Source: Thiocystis violascens DSM 198 (GTDB lineage Bacteria; Pseudomonadota; Gammaproteobacteria; Chromatiales; Chromatiaceae). From it: 64,000 nucleotides of DNA. Numbering within the stretch: the stretch's first letter is position 1; every line of letters begins with the position of its first letter. The notes under the pieces are model-generated. The model worked only from the letters and a program-made list of their open reading frames with translations. It did no database searches and was not told the DNA's origin. Of this stretch, positions 35,095-43,993 are shown piece by piece. Both the position numbers and the translations under genes were made by a program. Location: the NCBI RefSeq assembly GCF_000227745.2, contig NC_018012.1:124001-188000 (forward strand), in the 5' to 3' direction.

Positions 35095-35517
35095 CGGCAG
35101 GGACCATTCGATCACGAGCGGCAGCGTCTGCTCATGGATGCAGCCGACGGCTGGCTGGCGGCTTACGGTCTGGCGCTGGCGGTCCTGACCGGGGCGCTGC
35201 TGCTCGCCGTCGGGGTGGCGCTGCGGCGCGCGCGGCTGGGCGCGCGCGACCCCGACCGGCCCGCTCGCGCCCTCTATCGGCAATTCCGCAAGCGACTGGC
35301 CAGTGCCGGTATCGATGCGGAGCCGCACGAGCCGCATCAGTCATTGCAGCGCCGCCTGGAGGGCACGGGTCGGTTCGACCCGCGGATCCTCGCCGAGATC
35401 TTCTCCAGTTACGAGCGGCTGCGCTATCGACAGCACGAGCGTCAGGCCGATCCGCGTGCATTGCGTCAGCTACGCAGACGAATCCGGGCTTTGAAGGTCG
35501 GGGAGGTGAAAGGCTGA
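35095..35517 (+). pseudogene. C-terminal DUF4129 part of a transglutaminase-type gene
   Basis: The frame is open from the end of the PLD unit and reads FDHERQRLLMDAADGW, a membrane helix (LALAVLTGALLLAVGVAL), then LYRQFRKRLASAGI and EIFSSYERLRYRQHER. This is the membrane helix plus DUF4129 tail of TgpA-type transglutaminases. The catalytic domain is missing, cut at the PLD unit boundary. An ATG at 35134 could start a short membrane protein. A separate full TgpA gene lies at 37583-39664. Confidence 0.7.
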
Positions 35518-35542
35518 AGGTGAAAGGCTGAAGGTGAAAGGC
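35504..35542 (+). repeat. Short tandem repeat AGGTGAAAGGCTGA
   Basis: About 2.8 units of a 14-bp repeat overlap the stop of the DUF4129 fragment. A related CTTTCACCTT-like repeat occurs before wzt (about 5262-5294). Confidence 0.75.
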
Positions 35543-35642
35543 GAATGGTCACGGGCGGTCTTTCCGGACCCATCGGCGACAGGCGAAGACAAACGCCTTC
35601 ATGGCGAGCGCAAGCGGCTCGCGGCGTGAGGAAAACGGCAAC

Positions 35643-36623
35643 ATGCACAGACAGGATCGAAGGATGCTAGAGCGAACAGAACAGAGCGTGGCGGCGATCG
35701 AAGACGGGCTGCCTGAGAGCGGGCTCATCCCCGTGATCGCGCAGCTCAACAGGATCATTCTGGGGAAAGAGGAGCAGATCAGGCTGGCGCTCACCTGCCT
35801 GCTGGCCGACGGCCATCTGCTCATCGAGGATATCCCCGGCCTCGGCAAGACGGTGCTGGCCCATGCGCTGGGCAGGACACTCGGTCTGTCTTATCAGCGG
35901 GTCCAGTTCACCTCGGATCTGCTGCCGGGCGATGTGATCGGCACCTCGATCTACGACAGGAACAAGGGCGTCTTCGTCTTCAGCCAGGGGCCGGTGTTCA
36001 CCCAGCTCCTGCTGGCCGACGAGATCAATCGCGCCACGCCGAAATGCCAGAGCGCCCTGCTTGAGGCGATGGAAGAGCGACAGGTCAGCGCCGACGGCGC
36101 CACCCGCGAGCTGCCCAGACCCTTCTTCGTCATCGCCACCCAGAACCCGACCGAACAGATCGGCACCTATCCGCTGCCCGAGTCGCAGTTGGACCGCTTC
36201 CTGCTCTGCATCTCCATGGGCTACCCCAACCGCAGCGCCGAACTGGAGCTGCTGCGCGGCGAGAACCGGCGCAGGATGCTTGAAACGCTGGAGCCGATCG
36301 TCTCGGCCAGGCAGTTGAGCGCCATGCAGCGCCGGGTGGAGACGGTGAAGGTGTCCGAGTCGGTGCTCGATTACCTGTACCGCCTCATCGATTTCACCCG
36401 GACCTCGGAGATGTTCCAGGTCGGTCTCTCCACCCGGGCCGGACTCGGTCTGCTCCGCGCCGCTCAGGCCTGGGCGCTGCTGCACGGCCAGGACAGACTG
36501 CTGCCGGGCGACATCCAGAAGGTGCTCGGCCCCACCGTCGGTCACCGGCTGGTGCCGCTGGCCGGGCGTCTGTCTGCGCAGCGCATCGGCGACGAGATCA
36601 TCGCCAGGGTTCCGGTCGAATAG
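35643..36623 (+). CDS. MoxR-family AAA+ ATPase
   Basis: This 326-residue ATPase has Walker A DIPGLGKTVLAHALGR, Walker B LLADEINRATPKCQSALLEAMEE, sensor 1 FFVIATQNPTEQIGTYPLPE and the lid STRAGLGLLRAAQAWAL. MoxR ATPases act as chaperones that mature or activate partner enzymes, usually with DUF58 proteins. The ATG at 35643 follows GAGGAAAAC. Ten bases separate it from the DUF58 gene. Confidence 0.9.
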   Translation: MHRQDRRMLERTEQSVAAIEDGLPESGLIPVIAQLNRIILGKEEQIRLALTCLLADGHLLIEDIPGLGKTVLAHALGRTLGLSYQRVQFTSDLLPGDVIGTSIYDRNKGVFVFSQGPVFTQLLLADEINRATPKCQSALLEAMEERQVSADGATRELPRPFFVIATQNPTEQIGTYPLPESQLDRFLLCISMGYPNRSAELELLRGENRRRMLETLEPIVSARQLSAMQRRVETVKVSESVLDYLYRLIDFTRTSEMFQVGLSTRAGLGLLRAAQAWALLHGQDRLLPGDIQKVLGPTVGHRLVPLAGRLSAQRIGDEIIARVPVE

Positions 36624-36632
36624 CCGTCCGCC

Positions 36633-37586
36633 ATGAATATTCGTCAGCATGCATCCCGGCTGTTGGAGATGCGGATTCCGCTGGGCCGTCCGTTCAGGCC
36701 GGAGCGGGGCCGGGTCATGACCCGCATCACCCCGGCCGGCTGGGGCTTCGGGCTGCTCGTCCTCTGCGGCTTCCTGATGTCGGTCAATTTCTCCAACAAT
36801 CTCATCTTCGCCATGACCTTCCTCCTAGTCTCCATCGCCATGGTCGGCTGGTATGACACGCGGGCCAACGTCAGCGGTCTGATCTGCGGGGACTGGCGGG
36901 CCGAGCCGGCGTTCGCCGGGCAGCGGGTGCGCTGTTCGCTGCGCGTGGACAATCCATCCAAACGGATGCGCCACGGCCTCCTGCCGTTCTCGCCGCAGGC
37001 GGACAGGGCCGAAGCGGTCCATCTCGACGGCCAGGCGCAAGCCGAACTCGTTCTCTATCGCCGGACCACCAGGCGCGGTCTGCTCGAACCCGCAGCCGCC
37101 GATCTTCGCAGTGCCTTTCCCCTGGGCACGACGCGGACCCGGATGATCACCGGCAGGCTTCCGGCCTGTCTGGTCTGGCCGGAACCGTCCGGCGACCAGC
37201 CGTTACCGGACCAGGCATCGGGCCGGCAGGCGCATCTGCGGAGCGAATCCGGCAGCTATACCGATATGCGGCGCTATGCGCCGGGCGATCCGCTGTCGCG
37301 AATCTCCTGGAGGGCATTCGCCAAAACCGGTGAACTCTATACCAAGCAGTTCGACGGGGCGCAGGGTCTGCCGGCCCTGTGGCTGCGCTGGGACGATGTG
37401 CGGGCGCCCGGCGTCGAGCAGAAGCTGTCGCAACTGTGCCGCTGGATCCTCGATGTTCGCAAACAGAATCGCGAATTCGGTCTGGAACTGCCGGATGTCT
37501 CGGTCGAGCCGGCCGGCGACGAGACCCATGTCCGGCGCTGTCTGGAGATCCTGGCGCTCTATCGCGGCGCGGAGAAGGCGTCATGA
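36633..37586 (+). CDS. DUF58 protein, MoxR partner
   Basis: This 317-residue protein has two N-terminal membrane helices (about 36-75), a beta-rich region, then the DUF58 signature YTDMRRYAPGDPLSRISWRAFAKTG (read as YAPGDPLSRISWRAF). DUF58 proteins resemble von Willebrand A-type folds and work with MoxR. Its stop overlaps the transglutaminase start (ATGA), giving translational coupling. Confidence 0.88.
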   Translation: MNIRQHASRLLEMRIPLGRPFRPERGRVMTRITPAGWGFGLLVLCGFLMSVNFSNNLIFAMTFLLVSIAMVGWYDTRANVSGLICGDWRAEPAFAGQRVRCSLRVDNPSKRMRHGLLPFSPQADRAEAVHLDGQAQAELVLYRRTTRRGLLEPAAADLRSAFPLGTTRTRMITGRLPACLVWPEPSGDQPLPDQASGRQAHLRSESGSYTDMRRYAPGDPLSRISWRAFAKTGELYTKQFDGAQGLPALWLRWDDVRAPGVEQKLSQLCRWILDVRKQNREFGLELPDVSVEPAGDETHVRRCLEILALYRGAEKAS

Positions 37587-39664
37587 CCGGGTATCGCAAC
37601 TGGGTGCTTCTGACCCTGGTCATGGCCGCCCTGCCGAGCTTTCTGCGTCTGCCCTGGTGGGTGGCGGCGATCGCCCTGGCCGGCGGCGTCCTCCACTATG
37701 CCGGACGCTGGCGTCGCGGCTGGTCCGGCAGGATCTTCTCGGCGGCGCTCCTGGCGGCCGCCATCGCCGGAATCTGGTTCAGCTTCGAGACCTGGTTCAG
37801 CGGTGACGGGATCCTGAGCTTCTTCATCGCCGTCGTCTTCCTCAAATGGGGCGAATCGACGACCCGCCGGGACGATCTGCTGCTGATCTTCGCCGCCGTG
37901 ATCCTGGCGGCGGTGGGCACGCTCTACTGGGAGAATATGCTCAATATGCTGCATATGTTCCTGGTCGTGTTCCTGCTCGTCGTCAGTCTGATGGCCCTGC
38001 ACCTGGACGCCTCGCCGTCGCGGATGACGTTCCTGCTGTCGCGGACAGGGCGGATCTTCGCGCTGGCGTTGCCGCTGATGCTGCTGCTGTTCCTCTTCTT
38101 CCCGCGCATACCGGGACCGCTCTGGGATGTCGGTCTGGCCTTCGGTCTGCCGATCAAGGCGATGATGGATCGCAGCAAGACCGAATTCGGCAGGATGACG
38201 TCGCTTCAGCCCGGTGGTATCTCGCGGGCGGCCAACGAGAACCAGAACGTCCTGGTCGCCGAGTTCGAGGGTGCGGTGCCCTTCAAGAGCCAGCTTTACT
38301 GGCGCGGCCCCGTCTTCTGGGAGTTCGACGGCCAGAACTGGAATCTGCCCGAAGACTGGGATTCCCGTTCGAGTCTGCTCGGCCGGGCGCTCAGGACGAA
38401 GGCGCAGTGGGAGCGGGAGGTGCGGGAGAAGAAGGATCCGATCCGCTATACCCTGCGGGTGATGCCCAACGGCGGACGCTGGCTCTACGGTCTGGATCTG
38501 CCTGCCGAGGCCGGCCCGGAGACCTTCATCTCGGACGAGTTCCAACTGCTCTCCATTCGTCGCATCAACGATTCCGAGCCAAGACTTCAGACCTCGGCCT
38601 TTCTCACTTACAGCGTCGGCGCCTCCCTGACCGAGGAACAGCGTACCCGGGGACTGAGCTGGCCGGAGGGTCAGAATCCCCGCCTGCTGGCTCTGGGCCA
38701 GACACTGCGGGAACGCCATTCGACCACGGACGACATCGTTCACGAGATCTACGCCATGCTGAGGGTCGGCGAATATCGCTTCGATCCCGGCCATATCCTG
38801 CCGCCCGGCGATCATCTGCTCGACCGCTTCTTCTTCGACGAGAAGCGCGGCGGGGCCGAATATCTCGCCGGCAGCACGGTCATGCTGATGCGTGCCGCCG
38901 GGATTCCGGCGCGGCTCGTGGCCGGTTTTCGCGGCGGCACCATCATTGCGCTGACCGACTTCGTCATCGTCAAGCAATCGGACGCCCATGCCTGGGTCGA
39001 GGTCTGGGACGACGGACGCGGCTGGTTCCGCGTCGAGCCCAAGGACATCGTCGTGGCGCCGGACGAGAAGCGCGAGGCGACGAAGATCGATGAGAACAGG
39101 CAGGCGGCGGTCAAGATGGAGGTGAAGAAGGAACCCCAGCCCGTGCCGGACGACGGGCGACCCGGAGACCCGCCCAGGGCGCCGCCGCCCGCGCCGGCCC
39201 AACCCGGGACGGGCTGGCAACTGCCCGACTGGACGGCCTTTCTCGGGAACCTGCAGAAGTGGGTGATCGATTACAACCCGGACCGGCAGATCGACATCAT
39301 GAAAGGGGTGGGGCTCGAAAAAAGCAACTGGTTCGACCTCATGCTCGGCACCCTGCTCGGCCTGGCGGTCATTCTCGGCGGCTACCTCGCCATCGCATGG
39401 TTCGCCGCTAGGGAACGGATCGACCGGGTCGCCGGGGCCTGGGGCCGATTCTGCCGTCGGCTGGAAAAATTCGGTCTGCACAGGGATCCGCACGAGTGCC
39501 CCCGGGACTTCATGCACCGGGTCGGCGATGCACAGCCGGAGATGGCCCCCGCCACCCGGGACATCATCGGGCGCTATATCGATATTCGTTATGGCGGCGG
39601 GCCTTCGCGGGAGGCCGATGCGGTCTTCATCCGGCAGGTCGAACGCTTCCTGTCCATGACATGA
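37583..39664 (+). CDS. TgpA-type membrane transglutaminase-like protein
   Basis: This 693-residue protein has about five or six N-terminal helices (DUF3488 region, including FFIAVVFLKWGE), a periplasmic transglutaminase domain with the Cys position occupied by GGAEYLAGSTVMLMRAAGIPA and conserved VKQSDAHAWVEVWDDGRGWFRVEP, then a proline-rich linker, a helix and a DUF4129 tail. In the core motif the usual Cys (C-E-x-F/Y-A) appears as G-G-A-E-Y-L-A, so the catalytic nucleophile seems absent although the His (DAHAW) and Asp region remain. It may be a binding rather than catalytic protein. It overlaps FTR1 by 4 bp. Confidence 0.85.
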   Translation: MTGYRNWVLLTLVMAALPSFLRLPWWVAAIALAGGVLHYAGRWRRGWSGRIFSAALLAAAIAGIWFSFETWFSGDGILSFFIAVVFLKWGESTTRRDDLLLIFAAVILAAVGTLYWENMLNMLHMFLVVFLLVVSLMALHLDASPSRMTFLLSRTGRIFALALPLMLLLFLFFPRIPGPLWDVGLAFGLPIKAMMDRSKTEFGRMTSLQPGGISRAANENQNVLVAEFEGAVPFKSQLYWRGPVFWEFDGQNWNLPEDWDSRSSLLGRALRTKAQWEREVREKKDPIRYTLRVMPNGGRWLYGLDLPAEAGPETFISDEFQLLSIRRINDSEPRLQTSAFLTYSVGASLTEEQRTRGLSWPEGQNPRLLALGQTLRERHSTTDDIVHEIYAMLRVGEYRFDPGHILPPGDHLLDRFFFDEKRGGAEYLAGSTVMLMRAAGIPARLVAGFRGGTIIALTDFVIVKQSDAHAWVEVWDDGRGWFRVEPKDIVVAPDEKREATKIDENRQAAVKMEVKKEPQPVPDDGRPGDPPRAPPPAPAQPGTGWQLPDWTAFLGNLQKWVIDYNPDRQIDIMKGVGLEKSNWFDLMLGTLLGLAVILGGYLAIAWFAARERIDRVAGAWGRFCRRLEKFGLHRDPHECPRDFMHRVGDAQPEMAPATRDIIGRYIDIRYGGGPSREADAVFIRQVERFLSMT

Positions 39665-40902
39665 CATTCAACCACGAGATATCCATGAAAACCCGGCTCC
39701 TGCTGACCGTCTTGATGCTCTCTTGTTTGCCTGCGGCGGCGTTCGCCGCCCAGGGCGTGACCGAGTACTACGAACCCGTGGTGGCCGAGATCGTCGAGCG
39801 CGGCGACGCGGCCATCGCGACCTATGACCCGGCCGAGGGCGTGATCGCCGGCAATCTGTTCTCGCGGCTCTATTTCGATGTCTTCGAAAGCAGCGGCATG
39901 GAGTTCACGCTCGGCCTGAAGGACAACGCCTTCATGATGCGGATCGAGTCCGGTTTCAGTCTGGTGATCAGCCAGGCGATGCGTGGCGAGGCGCGGGATG
40001 TCGTCGAGACATCCTGGGTCTCGCTGAAGAAGGATCTCGACGACGCAGTCGAACGCTACTCCACCGGCGAGAATGCGACCTTCTGGGGTCGGGTCGTGCA
40101 GTCGTTCGTCATCCTCTTCCGCGAGGGTGTCGAGGCCATGCTGGTGGTGGCCGCCCTGGTTGCCTATCTGCGCCGGTCCGGTTATCCCGACAAGGTCAGG
40201 ACGATCTGGCAGGGTGTGGCCCTGGCCCTGGTCGCCAGCATCGGCGCGGCCTGGCTGCTGAACCGGGTGGTCAGCGTCAGCGGCGCCAGCCAGGAGGCCA
40301 TCGAAGGGGTGACCATGCTGATCGCCTCGTCCGTGCTGATCTATGTCAGCTATTGGCTGACCGCCAAGCGGGACGCCAACCGCTGGCAGGCCTTCATCAG
40401 GGACGAGATGGACAAGGCCATTGGCCGGGGCTCGCTGTTCGCCCTCGGGTTCGTCGCCTTCCTGGCCGTCTTCCGCGAGGGGGCGGAGACCATCCTCTTC
40501 TATCAGGCCCTGATCGGCGGCTCATCCGGCCAGTTGAATGCGGTCTGGACCGGCATGGCCATTGCTGCCGCCGCCCTGGTGGCGGTCTATCTGGTCGTGC
40601 GCCTCGCCTCCATCCGGCTGCCCATCGGCATCTTCTTCGGCGGCACCGCCATCCTGCTCTATCTCATGGCCTTCGTCTTCACCGGCCAGGGCATGCTGGA
40701 ACTTCAGGTGAGCGGTCTGGTGCCCACGACCAGATTGGAGGGCTGGCCGATGATCAGTTGGCTCGGGATCTTCCCGAGTCAGGAAAGCATCCTCGCCCAG
40801 TTGCTGGTCCTGGCCCTGCTCCCGTTCGGCTGGGTCGCCATGAAACTGAAAGAAAGAAGAGCCATCGCGCGGGAGGCCGCAACGGTGACGCAAGGCGAGT
40901 AA
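39661..40902 (+). CDS. FTR1-family iron permease
   Basis: This protein of about 413 residues has a signal peptide (MKTRLLLTVLMLSCLPAAAFA), a periplasmic domain, then about seven helices with both iron-binding motifs REGVEAML and REGAETIL. FTR1/EfeU proteins import iron through the inner membrane. The ATG at 39661 overlaps the upstream stop; an ATG at 39685 starts the signal peptide more conventionally. Being fourth in a MoxR/DUF58/transglutaminase operon is unusual, since FTR1 normally sits with EfeO, EfeB or a cupredoxin. Confidence 0.88.
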   Translation: MTFNHEISMKTRLLLTVLMLSCLPAAAFAAQGVTEYYEPVVAEIVERGDAAIATYDPAEGVIAGNLFSRLYFDVFESSGMEFTLGLKDNAFMMRIESGFSLVISQAMRGEARDVVETSWVSLKKDLDDAVERYSTGENATFWGRVVQSFVILFREGVEAMLVVAALVAYLRRSGYPDKVRTIWQGVALALVASIGAAWLLNRVVSVSGASQEAIEGVTMLIASSVLIYVSYWLTAKRDANRWQAFIRDEMDKAIGRGSLFALGFVAFLAVFREGAETILFYQALIGGSSGQLNAVWTGMAIAAAALVAVYLVVRLASIRLPIGIFFGGTAILLYLMAFVFTGQGMLELQVSGLVPTTRLEGWPMISWLGIFPSQESILAQLLVLALLPFGWVAMKLKERRAIAREAATVTQGE

Positions 40903-40934
40903 TACCAGCAGCGTCGATCTGCTCGGGGTCCTGC

Positions 40935-41783
40935 CTAACCGCCGAAGCGAACGCGGGTAATGCCCGGCATCTGGTCTCCAAGCCAGGGCGCGTAGATCAG
41001 CGTGTACGAGAGAAGGCTGTACCAGCCGCGTGGGAAGACAAAAGGCAGGCTGTTGATCTCGGCCAGATCGGGCACCCAGGCGCGGAGTGTCGGCGCCATG
41101 CGATCACGGCCAATGCCCCAGGGCATGGGCGGCGTGCGGTAATGCGGGGTCTTCCACCAGCCGCGCAGCGTCTTGCGCGAGAGCCAGCCGGGGATGTGGT
41201 CGAACGCGAACCAGGCGCCGGGCAGCCGTGTTGCCAGATGGCGGAACAGCGTCTCCACCTCCTCCGGCGTGAAATACATCAGCAGCCCCTGTGCCGTGAC
41301 ATAGACGGCCCGCCCGGACGGAACCTGATCCATCCAGGCCGGATCCAGCGCGCTCAACCGCAGGTGCAGATGGCGCGCATCCGGTTGGATGTAACGCTCC
41401 CGCACCGCCATGGCCTCCGGCACATCGACGCTGAGCCAGAGCGCGGACTCGCTGTCGACCCGAAAGCGCTGCGTCTCCAGCCCCTCGCCCAGATTGACGA
41501 TGACGCCGTCCGGGTGGGCGGCGAGGAATCCGCGCAGCTCCGCGTCGAACAGGGCCGAGCGGATGCCGTGCGAGCCGTCCGGCGGCCCGAAGGAGCGCAC
41601 GAAGTCGTAGTGCAGCGAGCGATAGATCTGCAACGCCAGCTCGTCACGGATGACGCCATCCGGACGGGCGGCCTCGGACGCGCGGTTGTGCAGCGTCCAT
41701 AGTCGCTTGTGCGGATCAGGCTGTCCGCAGGTGGGATCCTGGCACGAGATTGCCTTGCCGACAGTGCGGGAAGGATGGTACAA
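40935..41783 (-). CDS. Class I O-methyltransferase (LCMT/TcmP-like)
   Basis: This 282-residue protein has the SAM-site strand VIVNLGEGLETQRFRV, the second strand WLSVDVPEAMAVRERYI and the typical VYVTAQGLLMYFTPEEVETL, matching leucine-carboxyl-methyltransferase-like O-methyltransferases such as TcmP. The first residues include a Cys pair. It is convergent with FTR1, 33 bp apart. The substrate is unknown. Confidence 0.75.
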   Translation of the reverse strand: MYHPSRTVGKAISCQDPTCGQPDPHKRLWTLHNRASEAARPDGVIRDELALQIYRSLHYDFVRSFGPPDGSHGIRSALFDAELRGFLAAHPDGVIVNLGEGLETQRFRVDSESALWLSVDVPEAMAVRERYIQPDARHLHLRLSALDPAWMDQVPSGRAVYVTAQGLLMYFTPEEVETLFRHLATRLPGAWFAFDHIPGWLSRKTLRGWWKTPHYRTPPMPWGIGRDRMAPTLRAWVPDLAEINSLPFVFPRGWYSLLSYTLIYAPWLGDQMPGITRVRFGG

Positions 41784-41808
41784 ATTCGACTAATAACTTC
41801 AATTCTCA

Positions 41809-42003
41809 TTAAACCGCGTCCAGAGCGAGATGCTGCGTTTCGAGTGAGTTCGACGTTTGGCACATCCACGACCCTTAGCCGGGGCGCGGTTTAAAATTTT
41901 ATATTTTTTAATAACTTAAACCGCGCATGCTCCGACGCATCGTCGATGCGGCCAAGGTCGATCCAATCCAAAAACATCGCATACCGCTCTGGGCGCGGTT
42001 TAA
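41809..42003. repeat. Two tandem TTAAACCGCG inverted-repeat units
   Basis: Unit 1 (41809-41894) and unit 2 (41916-42003) each begin TTAAACCGCG and end GCGCGGTTTAA, with a 21-bp AT-rich spacer. The outer boundaries extend the complementarity (CCAGAGCG near the start, CGCTCTGG near the end), so the whole block can also fold as one large hairpin. This looks like a REP-type doublet. Confidence 0.75.
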
Positions 42004-42189
42004 CCTGTTTTGGTCTGCGATGAGGGGCTGGGTTATGCCGTTGGCGGGTAGCCTGTCATCGTGTCGATGATCGGGCATGCCGAGACGGGAACGGACCATA
42101 GAAGGGCGTCAGTCTGCGTCCATCAACAGCGCAAAAGGCGCACAAACCGGAGGGAACCTGGCCTGTCCCGGTTTCTGTCACAGAGCGAG

Positions 42190-42717
42190 ATGAGTGCCAT
42201 GACGAATCACGATGAACCGCCACAAGCGATTTTGCAGGATGTCAATCGCGAACAGACGCTGGAGTACGCGGGATTCTGGATTCGGGTTGTCGCAAGCCTC
42301 ATCGACTCGATCCTGATCGTGCTGGTCACGCTGCCCTTGCTGCTATGGATTTACGGAGTCGAGTACTTCGATCCGGAACAGACCGGATTCGTGGCGGGTA
42401 CTGCGGATTTCCTCATTTCATGGGTCTTGCCGGCAATCGCTGTCATCGTCTTCTGGATCTACAAATCGGCGACTCCGGGAAAGATGCTCGTCTCCGCGCG
42501 AATCGTCGATGCACGCACAGGCGAACGGGCATCGACGGGCCAGCTCATTGGCCGGTATTTCGGCTACTTCGTTTCTGGAATCCCGTTTCTGCTGGGCCTG
42601 ATCTGGGTGGCGTTCGACAGGCGAAAGCAGGGGTGGCATGACAAGCTCGCCGGCACGGTCGTCGTGCGCGAGAAGAATAGAGGGCCGGAGCCGGTGCGAT
42701 TCGATCGGCAGGCATGA
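42190..42717 (+). CDS. RDD-family membrane protein
   Basis: This protein of about 175 residues has the RDD signature GFWIRVVASLIDSILIVLV, two or three further hydrophobic segments, and the typical SATPGKMLVSARIVDARTGE loop and RRKQGWHDKLAGTVVV end. RDD proteins are small inner-membrane proteins, some linked to transport or pH/salt homeostasis. Starts at 42190 or 42199 are both possible; the longer frame from 42061 is unlikely. Confidence 0.82.
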   Translation: MSAMTNHDEPPQAILQDVNREQTLEYAGFWIRVVASLIDSILIVLVTLPLLLWIYGVEYFDPEQTGFVAGTADFLISWVLPAIAVIVFWIYKSATPGKMLVSARIVDARTGERASTGQLIGRYFGYFVSGIPFLLGLIWVAFDRRKQGWHDKLAGTVVVREKNRGPEPVRFDRQA

Positions 42718-43075
42718 CATGGGCGCTGGTTATGAAACCGATCAGGGCGGGTGGATGAGCGTGATCGCAGTCCAACGTATTCAGCGATGAAATGTGGTCT
42801 GTTTCGTTTTTCCGCCCGGTCAGTTTTTATCCAGGAAGCGGAAGGTTGTTCCATCTATTCCGGCAGGGGAGTCGGTCAGGGCATGCGGAAGTCGTCTTGT
42901 TCAAGCTCAGCATCCATTGATGCGCATGGGTTTTTCGAGTGCTTGGAGCACCCGTGCCGAGGTAACGGGCTTGATGCTAGACCGATTCTGTCTGGTACGG
43001 AAATCACGGAATCCTAGTGCCATAATTACGGATTTTGTCTAATCAACTAGTTAGCCCAGAAACGCAGACGAAAGC
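42718..43075. other. Intergenic region without recognised features
   Basis: These 358 bases between the RDD and HNH-like genes contain overlapping short frames in both directions with no plausible protein. The last 60 bases are AT-rich and may hold the promoter of the HNH-like gene. Confidence 0.5.
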
Positions 43076-43849
43076 GTGACACAAGATTCTTGCTATAAGT
43101 GCGGCCATCCTGCCACGACCAGGGAGCATGTCCCTCCCAAGTGCATCTTTCCCGAAAGCAAAGATATGGGTGGAGAAAACTTCAGAAAAAATTTAATTAC
43201 GGTCCCATCGTGTGAGGTCCATAACCTTGAGAAATCGCATGATGACGAATTCTTGATGGTTAGCCTGGCAGGCATATTTGGGAACAATTCTATCGGCTAC
43301 ATGCATAAGCTAGGAAAAGTGGATAGGGCAATTCGAAGAACCTCCGAGAGGCTGCTCGACAAGGTGTTCCTCAGGAAAAAGCGTTACCTTTACGAAGCTG
43401 CTGACAATAAATTCTTTGAAGTTATATGGGGAACACCTGATCAGATTCGCCTTGAGAAGTGTTTTGAGCATATCGCATATGGGCTCCACTACCATCATTT
43501 CGGCCGTCGATTTTCTGGAGCAACAAAAATACTTCTGGGATATTTGCACAACGAGGATGCAGACTCCAGAACCTTTATCGAGTTCATAAAAGACAAGGTA
43601 TCAATTGATCTAGCCACTGCAGAAAAGCACGGAAGCAACGATGACGTTTTCTACTACCAGTTCTCCGAAACGGACCAGTTTGGCCTATACATGATGAAGT
43701 TGGTGTTCTACGGCGGAGTTGATATTTTCATCGCTTTCTTGCCCGATAACCAAGAAATGCCGTTTAATTTGGGTATGGAGCTTATAAAGAGCGGAATTCA
43801 TACCGTGATTACGTTAGGTGATAAGAAATATGAGTTCAACAAGAGCTAA
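43076..43849 (+). CDS. HNH-endonuclease-like zinc-binding protein
   Basis: This 257-residue protein starts with CYKCGHPATTREHVPPKCIF and continues VPSCEVHNLEKS. The C-x2-C, E-H-V-P-P-K and C-x2-H-N series is the zinc-bound HNH/ββα-metal pattern, so DNA cleavage is possible, perhaps as a defence effector. The remaining 200 residues are not recognised. The start is a GTG at 43076. Composition is AT-rich, consistent with recent transfer; it lies in the accessory stretch with DUF2971 and PLD-like genes. Confidence 0.65.
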   Translation: MTQDSCYKCGHPATTREHVPPKCIFPESKDMGGENFRKNLITVPSCEVHNLEKSHDDEFLMVSLAGIFGNNSIGYMHKLGKVDRAIRRTSERLLDKVFLRKKRYLYEAADNKFFEVIWGTPDQIRLEKCFEHIAYGLHYHHFGRRFSGATKILLGYLHNEDADSRTFIEFIKDKVSIDLATAEKHGSNDDVFYYQFSETDQFGLYMMKLVFYGGVDIFIAFLPDNQEMPFNLGMELIKSGIHTVITLGDKKYEFNKS

Positions 43850-43862
43850 CACGAGGCTCAGC

Positions 43863-43930
43863 CCGGCCCAATGCCGCGCACTGAGCTTGGCGCAGAACTT
43901 CAACGCCCTGCCGCCGCGGCATTGGGCCGG
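43863..43930. repeat. 16-bp perfect inverted repeat between accessory genes
   Basis: CCGGCCCAATGCCGCG and its exact complement CGCGGCATTGGGCCGG are separated by 36 bases, preceded by GCTAACACGAGG just after the HNH-like stop. It resembles the folded arm of a recombination site more than a terminator (no T run). Confidence 0.7.
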
Positions 43931-43993
43931 CTAGCCAACACGCTAGCCAGCACAGGGGACGTCGTGCGTATCATCGGCAATCAAGAGCTCGAC

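Noticed and set aside
37559-39667. 702-codon open frame antisense to the transglutaminase gene
   Set aside because: It mirrors the GC-rich codon pattern of the real gene, has low-complexity Arg/Gln/Asp composition and no recognisable domain. The sense strand has clear membrane and transglutaminase motifs.
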